A stretch of DNA of 64,000 bases from an uncultured Prevotella sp. (lineage in GTDB: Bacteria > Bacteroidota > Bacteroidia > Bacteroidales > Bacteroidaceae), in the NCBI GenBank assembly GCA_900539625.1, contig UQCW01000005.1:1-64000 (forward strand), written 5' to 3'. Positions within the stretch are counted from its first letter, which is position 1; each line of letters opens with the position of its first letter. Positions 51,136 to 58,503 of this stretch are shown piece after piece. The notes under the pieces were generated by a model that saw only the letters and a list, made by a program, of their open reading frames with translations, ran no database searches and had not been told where the DNA came from. The position numbers and the translations under genes are program-made.

Positions 51136-52005
51136 TTATATTCTGTGCTTGGCCTTGATAATCTTGCGCAGCCTTTCAGCAATGGCTTCCGCTGCTTCGT
51201 CGCAGCAGCGCGAAAAGCTCGGCCAGTCGTTGAAGTCGATGATGAGAAACGAACCGTCGGGGCGCACGACGGCGTCGCCGCCATAGACCGTGAAACCGCT
51301 GACGGCCGCACAAGCATCGGCGCTTTTCTTCAGGGCGCTTTCCGAAAAGGCATAGCCCGTCGGACTGCCGTTGAAGCGTTCCAGACCGAATTTGCTGAAG
51401 CAGGCTCCCCGTGTGGGATAGTAGAGATGGAAGAAATCGGTGTCTTCAACGCCGTAGAACTTCACGAGGTCGCCTTCGATGTGGGGCGACAGCAAAACGT
51501 CGGTGATGCCGCGTGCCTTATAATCGTCGGCCGCCTCTTCCAAATCTTTCTCTGAGGCAACAAAGCGCACGTCGCCCGAATTTTGTGCGCAGGCATCGCC
51601 GCGTTTCAGCCAATATCGCTTTCCCGTTTCAAAGCAAAGCGTGGGCTTCATTGCGTTGACATCGAAACATCGGCTTTCGGCAACTGGCAAGTCGTGGCGT
51701 TCAAAGCAGCGTGCCAACGCCGTGCGCGTCCCTTTCGTCAGCGCGTTGGCGGAATTGACAACAGGAATGCCCTTCTCCTCCGCCTCCGTCAGGATGCTGA
51801 GCGCCTTTTCGCTCCGTGCCATGCTGTAAACCAGGCATGGGGCCTCCGTCAGAGATTGTTTCGTCAAGTCGTCCTCGCCCACGCATTCCACTTCGTAGCC
51901 CGAATCGCGCAAAGCGACCGCGACAGCCTGAAAGATGGCGTTGTCGCGGTCGATAGAGTTAGGGGAAAAACGATGAGAACGGCTGACGCCTAATATTCTG
52001 TTCAT
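51136..52005 (-). CDS. ATP-grasp domain protein
   Basis: A 289-residue soluble protein with a RimK-like ATP-grasp layout. It has an N-terminal preATP-grasp Rossmann part (VYSMARSEKALSILTEAEEKGIPVVNSANAL), the nucleotide-binding stretch RYWLKRGDACAQNSGDVRFV and C-terminal Mg-binding VRPDGSFLIIDFNDWPSF. Such enzymes join a carboxylate to an amine or thiol, often an amino acid. In this cluster it could add an amino acid or similar group to a lipid precursor, but no substrate can be named. It lies 94 bp upstream of the CDP-alcohol gene. Confidence 0.82.
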   Translation of the reverse strand: MNRILGVSRSHRFSPNSIDRDNAIFQAVAVALRDSGYEVECVGEDDLTKQSLTEAPCLVYSMARSEKALSILTEAEEKGIPVVNSANALTKGTRTALARCFERHDLPVAESRCFDVNAMKPTLCFETGKRYWLKRGDACAQNSGDVRFVASEKDLEEAADDYKARGITDVLLSPHIEGDLVKFYGVEDTDFFHLYYPTRGACFSKFGLERFNGSPTGYAFSESALKKSADACAAVSGFTVYGGDAVVRPDGSFLIIDFNDWPSFSRCCDEAAEAIAERLRKIIKAKHRI

Positions 52006-52042
52006 GTTTTATTTTTCAGAGTTCAACATCTTTCGGGGAAAA

Positions 52043-52741
52043 TCACTTCAGAAAATCTTCCGCTTTGGCGATGTCGCTGGCATGGTCAACGTCCAGGATT
52101 TTGCTCATCGGCCAGGCCTTCAGGCGCAGTCCGTCGTCCACCAGTCCGCGTTGGAAATTGCGCATGCGGCTCTGTCCTTCCTTCATGCAGCGTTCCAAAG
52201 TCCGTATCGCCACAGGTTTGAGGGCATAAATGCCACCAGAGATATAGCGGCAGCAGTCGCTTTTGTCAAGAAATCCAGTGATGTTCAAAGCTTCATCGGT
52301 GGCCACATACAGAGGTTTCTCGTCGTCGATGTAGTCAGTGACAGCCATCATGCCGTCGGCCTCCGTGTTTTTGAAAGCCTCGATGTATGCTTTAAATTCG
52401 TCTTCGCGGAAGATGGTGTCAACCGTTGTCAGGCAGAAGGGAGCATCGTTGAGGAATTGGCTCAGTTCGAAGAAACTGTGCATCGAACTCGGCGTGGTCT
52501 TCACCACCAGATTGATAGGTGCCCCTTCGTTGTTTTCCATCAGCGCTCTGACGTGCGCCTCCGTCTGCGGGTGCAGGCGGTTGACGATGATGCAAATCTC
52601 CTCAGCTCCGTTTTCGTTGAAGATGCGTATGAGGCGGTCGATCATCGCCTCGCCGTTGAGCCTTACGAGCGGTTTGGGAAGTTCCACACCCTCTTGCGAC
52701 AAGCGCGAACCTTCGCCGGCAGCAATAATTGCAAATTTCAT
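52043..52741 (-). CDS. NTP-transferase domain protein (nucleotidyltransferase)
   Basis: A 232-residue sugar-1-phosphate-type nucleotidyltransferase. The nucleotide motif is AAGEGSRLSQEGVELPKPLVRLNGEAMIDRLI, with the family Gly-x-Gly-x-Arg and Pro-Lys. TVDTIF is at the metal-Asp position and YISGGIYALKP follows. It probably makes a CDP- or UDP-activated small molecule such as a polyol phosphate. This would feed the CDP-alcohol phosphotransferase two genes downstream, which is inference. It starts 21 bp after pdxA. Confidence 0.85.
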   Translation of the reverse strand: MKFAIIAAGEGSRLSQEGVELPKPLVRLNGEAMIDRLIRIFNENGAEEICIIVNRLHPQTEAHVRALMENNEGAPINLVVKTTPSSMHSFFELSQFLNDAPFCLTTVDTIFREDEFKAYIEAFKNTEADGMMAVTDYIDDEKPLYVATDEALNITGFLDKSDCCRYISGGIYALKPVAIRTLERCMKEGQSRMRNFQRGLVDDGLRLKAWPMSKILDVDHASDIAKAEDFLK

Positions 52742-52762
52742 AAGTCGTATTAATCAAAGAGT

Positions 52763-53965
52763 CTATTCAGCCTTCTCCTCCACATTCTCGCGCACTGGCG
52801 TTTTGCCCTCAGCGGCAGCGTTAGGCGTGACGTGTCGGTTGCGGTTGCCATCTTCCTTGCGCTCGTGATAGAGCTTCGGCAGCGGGTTTTTGCGTGCTTC
52901 ATCATCAGCCTTGCGGTTGCGGTGGATGTCGATGGCCGTATAGATGGCCTGGCGGAAAGACGCTTCCGAAGCCTTGTTGCAGCCAGCGATGTCAAACGCC
53001 GTGCCGTGGTCGGGCGATGTGCGCACATAAGGCAGTCCGGCCGTGATGTTTACGCCGTTGTCCATAGAGAGTGCCTTAAATGGTGCCAATCCTTGGTCGT
53101 GGTACATGGCCAAGACAGCATCAAAATGCGAGAACATGCCAGCGCCGAAGAAACCATCGGCGGGATAAGGGCCGAAACACTGTATGCCCTGTTCAACGGC
53201 CTCTTGAACCGCTGGAGCAATGGCCTCCTTCTCTTCGTGTCCCATCACCCCGTCGTCGCCGTTGTGTGGGTTCAGTCCGAGCACGGCGATGCGCGGTGCG
53301 GAAATCAAGAAATCGTGTTGCAAGCTCTTGTTGAGCTGGCGGATTTTCTTTGCCACGTTTTCCTTCGTGATGGCAGCGGCCACTTCGCTGATTGGCAAAT
53401 GCGTCGTCACCAATGCCACGCGCATCACGTCGTTGGCGAGAACCATGAGCGGTTCGTTGCCCTCTCCGATTCTGTTGGCCAGATATTCAGTGTGTCCGGC
53501 AAAATTGAAGTCAGGGCTTTGAATGGCGTTTTTGCAGATTGGGGCAGTGACCAAAACGTCGATTTCCCCGTTCTTCAGCGCTTCCGTCGCCGCTTCGAGT
53601 GCCCAGTAGGCAGCGCGTCCGGCCTCTTGGCTGGTGCGTCCAAATTCCACGTTCACGTCGTTGTCAAAGCAGTTGACGAGGTTGAGGCGTCCGTCAACGG
53701 CGTCCTTCGCCGAGTTGACAAAATGAAACTGCGTTTCGATGCCGAGCGCTTTTCGGTGGTAGCTGCCGATTTTCGCCGAACCGAAAACAACTGGCGTACA
53801 CACTTCAAACATCGTCTGTTCGGCAAAAGCCTTGAGAATGATTTCATAGCCCACGCCGTTAGTGTCGCCGTGAGTGATGCCAACGCGGAGCAGAGTCGGC
53901 TTTTCGTTGGCCGATGTATTTTTTTCTTGCGGCGTGTCGTTGCCGCTCATATTAAAGTCTGCCAT
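52763..53965 (-). CDS. pdxA: 4-hydroxythreonine-4-phosphate dehydrogenase
   Basis: Pyridoxal-phosphate pathway enzyme, NAD- and divalent-metal-dependent. The 400 residues include an N-terminal extension of about 20 and a charged C-terminal tail of about 40 (HERKEDGNRNRH to the end) beyond the roughly 340-residue core. Conserved parts are GITHGDTNGVGYEII, VTAPICKNAIQ, GHTEYLA, LGLNPHNGDDGVMG, FFGAGMFSHFDAVLAMYHDQGLAP and RTSPDHGTAFDIAG. It lies 22 bp after rlmN and 21 bp before the nucleotidyltransferase. Confidence 0.95.
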   Translation of the reverse strand: MADFNMSGNDTPQEKNTSANEKPTLLRVGITHGDTNGVGYEIILKAFAEQTMFEVCTPVVFGSAKIGSYHRKALGIETQFHFVNSAKDAVDGRLNLVNCFDNDVNVEFGRTSQEAGRAAYWALEAATEALKNGEIDVLVTAPICKNAIQSPDFNFAGHTEYLANRIGEGNEPLMVLANDVMRVALVTTHLPISEVAAAITKENVAKKIRQLNKSLQHDFLISAPRIAVLGLNPHNGDDGVMGHEEKEAIAPAVQEAVEQGIQCFGPYPADGFFGAGMFSHFDAVLAMYHDQGLAPFKALSMDNGVNITAGLPYVRTSPDHGTAFDIAGCNKASEASFRQAIYTAIDIHRNRKADDEARKNPLPKLYHERKEDGNRNRHVTPNAAAEGKTPVRENVEEKAE

Positions 53966-53987
53966 AAATATATGGGTATTGGATTAT

Positions 53988-55076
53988 CTATTTTTGTCGT
54001 TCCGCCTCATTCTTGGCGGTTGAAAGCAATCCGCAGGCCGCGAAGATGTCCTGTCCGCGTGAGGCCCTCAGTGTGGTGAAGAGTCCGTGCGACGTTAGAT
54101 AGTCGCGGAAGCGCAACATGCGTTCGCGGTCAACGCCGTGTAGCGGCGTATCGGGAATGTCGTGGAAGCGGATGAGGTTGATGCGGCAGTCCAAGTCCTT
54201 CAGAAGGTCAATCAGCGCATCAGCGTGCCGCAGGGAATCGTTGATGCCATCGAAGACGATATATTCAAACGAGAGTCTGCGTTGGCGTGGTGCCGAAGCG
54301 TCGACGGGGCGCCGTCGACAGAAATCATATTGCCGCAACACATTGACCACGTCGCGGATGCTGAAGGCACGTTCCGCTGGCATCAGTTTGGCGCGTTCTT
54401 CAGGGATGGGGTGGTGGAGGCTGATGGCCAAGTGGCATTCGCTCTCGTCAAGGAATCGTGTCAGTCCCTTGGCCAGTCCGACGCTCGACACCGTGATGCG
54501 TCTCGGACTCCATCCGTACCCCCAATCAGCGTTGAGCACTTCCGTGGCCCGCAACACATTGTCGAGGTTGTCAAACGGTTCGCCCTGTCCCATGAAAACG
54601 ATGTTGGTCAGCGTGTCGCGTTCCGGTAGCGAATAAATCTGGTTGAGGATGTCTGCTGCCGAGAGCGATGCCGAGAAGCCCTGGCGCCCCGTCATGCAGA
54701 AGGCGCAGTGCATTTTGCAGCCCACCTGACACGACACGCAGAGCGTGGCGCGGTCTTCATCGGGGATGTACACCGTTTCGATATAGTGGTTGTCGTGTGT
54801 GCGGTAGAGATATTTCACCGTCCCGTCCACAGAGCGCTGTTCATCGACAGGCGCTGCAGCTCCGACGCAATACTTCTCCATCAGCCTTTGCCGTGCCGTT
54901 TTCGAGAGATTAGTCATCTCTTCGATGGTGGCCACGTGCTTTTTATAGAGCCAGTCGGCCATTTGCTTGGCCACGAAGCGTGGCAGTCCGAGTTCCTGTG
55001 CAACGCCTTGCAGTTCAGTCAAGGTCATTCCGAGAAGCGGAGTCTGTTGTGGGGTTGTATTGTTAGCGTCGGTCAT
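53988..55076 (-). CDS. rlmN: 23S rRNA (adenine2503-C2)-methyltransferase
   Basis: Radical SAM methyltransferase of 362 residues modifying A2503 of 23S rRNA and often A37 of tRNAs. The cluster motif CxxxCxxC is CKMHCAFC, followed by MTGRQGFSASLS. MGQGEPFDNLDNV and the resolving-Cys region FAACGLLST are present. It is the first gene of the seven-gene run. A TAAATTTG promoter element lies at 55106-55113. Confidence 0.95.
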   Translation of the reverse strand: MTDANNTTPQQTPLLGMTLTELQGVAQELGLPRFVAKQMADWLYKKHVATIEEMTNLSKTARQRLMEKYCVGAAAPVDEQRSVDGTVKYLYRTHDNHYIETVYIPDEDRATLCVSCQVGCKMHCAFCMTGRQGFSASLSAADILNQIYSLPERDTLTNIVFMGQGEPFDNLDNVLRATEVLNADWGYGWSPRRITVSSVGLAKGLTRFLDESECHLAISLHHPIPEERAKLMPAERAFSIRDVVNVLRQYDFCRRRPVDASAPRQRRLSFEYIVFDGINDSLRHADALIDLLKDLDCRINLIRFHDIPDTPLHGVDRERMLRFRDYLTSHGLFTTLRASRGQDIFAACGLLSTAKNEAERQK

Positions 55077-55105
55077 TTCGAAATGTGGTTTTCTATGAAT
55101 GGCTA

Positions 55106-55113
55106 CAAATTTA
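55106..55113 (-). promoter_or_regulatory. -7 element before rlmN
   Basis: TAAATTTG on the minus strand, 30 bp before the rlmN start, likely driving the seven-gene run down to 48379. Confidence 0.5.
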
Positions 55114-55177
55114 GCAAAAAATGCTCAAACAGACGAATGCTTTCCCAATTTGCTTTTATAATGAGGCCGATGGGTGA

Positions 55178-55190
55178 GCAGGTGTTCAAG
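55178..55190 (+). repeat. AGGTGTTCAA-family half copy
   Basis: GCAGGTGTTCAAG, matching one arm of 22893-22929 and 35594-35625. Confidence 0.45.
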
Positions 55191-55217
55191 ATTTAAGAAA
55201 ACCCCGTGTGGCGTTAA

Positions 55218-55259
55218 GATAAAAGCAACCGGGCCGGCTTGCGAGAAGTCGGCCCGGTT
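55218..55259 (-). terminator. Terminator of the 515-residue membrane protein gene
   Basis: AACCGGGCCG and CGGCCCGGTT arms around a 13-nt loop. The minus strand then has GCTTTTATC. Confidence 0.8.
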
Positions 55260-55285
55260 TGTGTGAAAATGTGATTCAACATTAC

Positions 55286-56833
55286 TTAATACATATCGTA
55301 ATCGTCTCCAGTATAGTCCGGCTCTGTGTCTTCGTAGTCCACCAGGCTGTCGATGTCTTCCGTGTAAACGGCCACGCTGTCAGCTTCTTCTTCATCAGAC
55401 GTGCTTGAGAAAGAATAACTGTCCGTGGTGTTTCTGCGCTCCCATGAGCCGTTCATGTATAGCCGCAGCGCCGTGAAGCCCAACATCACGATGGCCAGTG
55501 GCACGGCCGCGAACCACAGACGCATTTTGGGCCAGCTCAGGTTGATGAGGTGAAGCATAATCCAGGGCAAGAGCATGAAGAGCGTCACGATGATGACAAC
55601 CGCATCCATGTAATTTGTTCCAGTGGCGTAGAATTTATAGTTGTGGAGTTGCAGCATGTTGGCATGGTTTACCAACGAGAGAAATATCAAGGTTGCTGTA
55701 ACGTTCATCGCCATGACTTTCCGGGCAGTGCCGTTGCATTGTGCTTTGGCAATCCAGAACCATACGGCGGACATGAGCGCGTAGAGGACGATGGTTACGA
55801 TGTTGGTCACGTTCATGCCTTCTGTCATGTGTTTTGGGTCGTCTACGATGCTCACGATAACCAGCGCGAGGTTGACGGTCAGCAACAGGCCAGCCAGGAC
55901 GAATCCCGTGATTTTGGTCGAGAGCGTCTTGAAGCGGATGCTAAGCACCACCATCGAGGCAATCAGGAACAGCGAAGCAAACTCCAAGATGAAACCGCCT
56001 GCGGGCATGAATGTTTCGTAGTAGTGGAAATCAGAAATTCCTTTGTCTGCTGGCTTGAAGAACGTGCCGAATATCACGAAGATAAGGAGGCATGTTGCTG
56101 CCGCTATGTTGAATACGCGAAGCAGGATGTCGCCGCTTGTTTGCTCCTCCTCCAATGCCAATTTCTTGGGCGCTTTCTTGCCTGGCAGCAAGAGACTTTG
56201 ATACAGCAGGCAGGCCCATCCGATGCTGCCGAGGCTGCTCACCAGCACGTAGAGGAACATGTCGCCAAACAAAGGGAGGCTCAGTTTGGGGAAGAAAAGC
56301 ACGGCTGTAAACAGTCTCGCCACGGCAATGACAATCAGCCCCAGTCTGTATCTTTTGTCGCAGCCAATGGCCAGCAGGGCGAAGAATGCAATGGTGAGGA
56401 GGTTGCGGAGCATGTTTATGACGCAATAGGTTGTGCTGCATTGTATGTCGGAATACAAATAATAGTCTCCGCTTTCTATGCCTCGGAACTGCCAAACGCT
56501 GTCGAATAAGTCAACAACGAGCAGCAGACCGAGCAAAATCGTAGCCACAATGCCCCAAATTTTTGCTTGCTTACCGCTGAGCACGTGGGGAGCAATGAAA
56601 AACATGAACGCCGCGCTGCCCACCGACGACAGAAGGTTTGTGAAGAGATTCATACTGTTTTCGTATGAAATCATGTGCAGCAGATGGTTGATCTGGTTTA
56701 TGAATAGGGGCATCAGTAGCAATATGGTCACTACCGCCGCCAGGCGAAATTTTCTTGCGCCCATCAAGAAACCTTCTTCTTGCGAAATGGACGTGCAAGT
56801 GCTCTGTGTTTGTGTTTGAAATTTTGTCTCCAT
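55286..56833 (-). CDS. Polytopic membrane protein of unknown function
   Basis: A 515-residue protein with about 10-12 hydrophobic helices across residues 28-470, such as LAAVVTILLLMPLFINQI, VGSAAFMFFIAPHVL and FVLAGLLLTVNLALVIVSIV. The C-terminal 45 residues are very acidic and Ser/Thr/Tyr-rich (SSTSDEEEADSVAVYTEDID onward). I see no transporter or enzyme signature. The acidic tail would lie in the cytoplasm or periplasm depending on helix count. It is a monocistronic unit with its own terminator. Confidence 0.75.
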   Translation of the reverse strand: METKFQTQTQSTCTSISQEEGFLMGARKFRLAAVVTILLLMPLFINQINHLLHMISYENSMNLFTNLLSSVGSAAFMFFIAPHVLSGKQAKIWGIVATILLGLLLVVDLFDSVWQFRGIESGDYYLYSDIQCSTTYCVINMLRNLLTIAFFALLAIGCDKRYRLGLIVIAVARLFTAVLFFPKLSLPLFGDMFLYVLVSSLGSIGWACLLYQSLLLPGKKAPKKLALEEEQTSGDILLRVFNIAAATCLLIFVIFGTFFKPADKGISDFHYYETFMPAGGFILEFASLFLIASMVVLSIRFKTLSTKITGFVLAGLLLTVNLALVIVSIVDDPKHMTEGMNVTNIVTIVLYALMSAVWFWIAKAQCNGTARKVMAMNVTATLIFLSLVNHANMLQLHNYKFYATGTNYMDAVVIIVTLFMLLPWIMLHLINLSWPKMRLWFAAVPLAIVMLGFTALRLYMNGSWERRNTTDSYSFSSTSDEEEADSVAVYTEDIDSLVDYEDTEPDYTGDDYDMY

Positions 56834-56885
56834 ATTAATCTTGTGTTAATTGTATTCTAATGCGACTTGACTGGAAAATGCGGGG

Positions 56886-57626
56886 TCAATTCACCACCAA
56901 TTGCGGAAAATATTCTCGCAACACATCCTCTGCGTGCTTCAGTTGTTCTGCCGTGTTCTCTTTCGTATCCTTCAGTTGGTAGTCCCATCCGAGCGACTCA
57001 TATTTATGAACGCCGAGCCGGTGATACGGCAGCAGTTCCACGCGCTCAATCATCTTGTAGTTCTTGAAATGTTCGCCGAGCGCTCGCAAATCCTCCTCAG
57101 CGTCGCTGAGGCCAGGCACCAGCACATATCGCAGCCAGAAGGGCCGTCCGTTTTCTTCCAGCCATGCCGCCGTTGCGAGCGTCTGCGTGTTGGGGCGCCC
57201 CGTGATGTGCTCGTGTTGTGCAGAGCGGATTTCCTTCACATCGAGCAACACCAGGTCCGTTTCCTTCAGCAGCGCTTCCACGTCGCTGTTCCAGATGCCG
57301 CCATTCGTGTCCACGCAGATGTGCAGTCCCTTTTCATGCAGGCGTCGGAAGAGCGGCAGCAGCGCTTTGGCCTGCACGGTCGGTTCGCCGCCCGAGAACG
57401 TCACGCCGCCGCGTTTTCCGAAGAAAGGCTTCAGCGATTCAGCCTGTTCCACGATATAGTCGGGGCTTGTCAGTTTGCTTTGCCCGATGGCTTCAATCGT
57501 GTCGGGGTTGGCGCAATAGAGGCAGCGGAAGGGGCAGCCTTGCAGAAAGACCACATACCGCAGTCCCGGGCCATCGAAAGTGCCAGTTGATTCGTAACTG
57601 TGTACGCGTATGAGTTGTTGTTCCAT
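56886..57626 (-). CDS. pflA: Pyruvate formate-lyase activating enzyme
   Basis: Radical SAM activase of 246 residues that makes the glycyl radical in PflB. The cluster motif CxxxCxxC is GCPFRCLYCANPD (about 31-43). GGVTFSGGEPTVQAKALLPLF and LHICVDTNGG are the SAM-binding blocks. Its target gene pflB ends 877 bp upstream on the same strand. The gap holds a terminator and repeats, so pflA needs its own promoter, unlike the usual tight pflB-pflA pair. Confidence 0.94.
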   Translation of the reverse strand: MEQQLIRVHSYESTGTFDGPGLRYVVFLQGCPFRCLYCANPDTIEAIGQSKLTSPDYIVEQAESLKPFFGKRGGVTFSGGEPTVQAKALLPLFRRLHEKGLHICVDTNGGIWNSDVEALLKETDLVLLDVKEIRSAQHEHITGRPNTQTLATAAWLEENGRPFWLRYVLVPGLSDAEEDLRALGEHFKNYKMIERVELLPYHRLGVHKYESLGWDYQLKDTKENTAEQLKHAEDVLREYFPQLVVN

Positions 57627-57849
57627 TTTGTGTTTCTATGTATTTGGTGATTAGTAACTTCGTTGTATTTCGCAACCTCTATAAATAGCCCTACGCCAGA
57701 CAGCGCAGAATGGTTGCTTATGCGAAGGTACGCAATTATTTTAACTTGTTGATTAAGAAGTAAAATGTTTTTATCTTAGGCACATAGTAACCCGATGGCA
57801 GAACACCAAAACGCTTTCAATTATCCCGAAAACCCTTACATATAATCTA

Positions 57850-57936
57850 CTCGCGGCCGCAGGTAGACCTACCTTCGGCCGCGAGTAATGTTACCTTCGG
57901 CCGCGAGCAGCGTTACCTTCGGCCGCGAGTAGATAA
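57850..57936. repeat. 22-bp tandem repeat array D (4 units, opposite orientation)
   Basis: The CGGCCG core lies at 57854, 57876, 57898 and 57920, exactly 22 bp apart. Units two to four read ACCTTCGGCCGCGAGTA, the reverse complement of array C units. The first unit has CTACTCGCGGCCGCAGGTAG, nearly palindromic. Confidence 0.92.
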
Positions 57937-58012
57937 TATGTTATAGTTTCTGGGCAGACTTCTTGCTTTTTGGGGAGAATTGGCAATCGCGTTGACGGCT
58001 TGGTAAATAGGG

Positions 58013-58077
58013 TGTTCGAAATCCAGAAAAATCTCTGCGCGGTTTTGAGCCAAATAGTTTGGCGGTGCGGCGCTGCA
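58013..58077 (-). repeat. Copy of a dispersed non-coding sequence also at the left edge
   Basis: Reverse-strand blocks TATTTGGCTCAAAACCGCGC and CAGAGATTTTTCT resemble 48-116. Confidence 0.5.
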
Positions 58078-58101
58078 ACAAGAGACGCCGCGCGAACATT
58101 C

Positions 58102-58364
58102 GGCGAAGGTCTGAGGCGCAGCACTGTAGCTCACTTTGCTTGCAAAGTGAGGGGGACGAATATTGTGGCGGCCAAACACGGCTAAAAATCCAACAAAGTC
58201 ATGCCATAAAGCGTTAGCTATATTCGCTACGTGTTCGTGGCGGCCAAACACGGCTAAAAATCCAGCAAAGTCATGCCCTAAAGCACTGTACATATTCGCT
58301 ACGTGTTCGTGGCCCTCACTTTGCGAGCAAAGTGAGCTACAGTGCTTCGCCTCAGTGCTTCGCC
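58102..58364. repeat. 263-bp element with 52-bp inverted arms around two 72-bp direct repeats
   Basis: The left arm 58102-58153 and right arm 58313-58364 are inverted copies; the inner 33 bp differ at one base. Each arm contains its own palindrome, CTCACTTTGC/GCAAAGTGAG. Between them lie two 72-bp units, 58165-58236 and 58237-58308, starting GTGGCGGCCAAACACGGC. No transposase and no clear target-site duplication are seen. Confidence 0.88.
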
Positions 58365-58440
58365 CAGAGAGAAATGATAATATCGTTGACGGACCGATAA
58401 CCTTTCCTCTTTCTCCGAATATCCTCTCCTTGTTCTGTTT

Positions 58441-58483
58441 AAAAAGCAGAGGCCTTCCCTGCTTTCATGCAGGGAAGGCCTCT
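58441..58483 (-). terminator. Terminator of pflB
   Basis: AGAGGCCTTCCCTGC, TTTCAT, GCAGGGAAGGCCTCT (15 bp). The minus strand then has GCTTTTTAAA. Confidence 0.88.
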
Positions 58484-58503
58484 GGCGTATAAGAATGAAT
58501 ATA

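Larger units (their letters stand above)
57627..58503. other. Repeat-filled gap between pflB and pflA
   Basis: No gene is seen. Contents in order: array D (57850-57936), a stretch resembling the left window edge (58013-58077), a GCGGCG/CGCCGC hairpin at about 58070, the 263-bp element (58102-58364) and the pflB terminator. Open frames here are repeats read by chance. Confidence 0.8.

Noticed and set aside
57913..58293. 126-residue open frame on the minus strand
   Set aside because: It is a readout of the 72-bp direct repeats and array D, with internal peptide repetition and no family match.
58102..58364. Insertion sequence
   Set aside because: There is no transposase frame and no visible target-site duplication, only non-coding arms and repeats.
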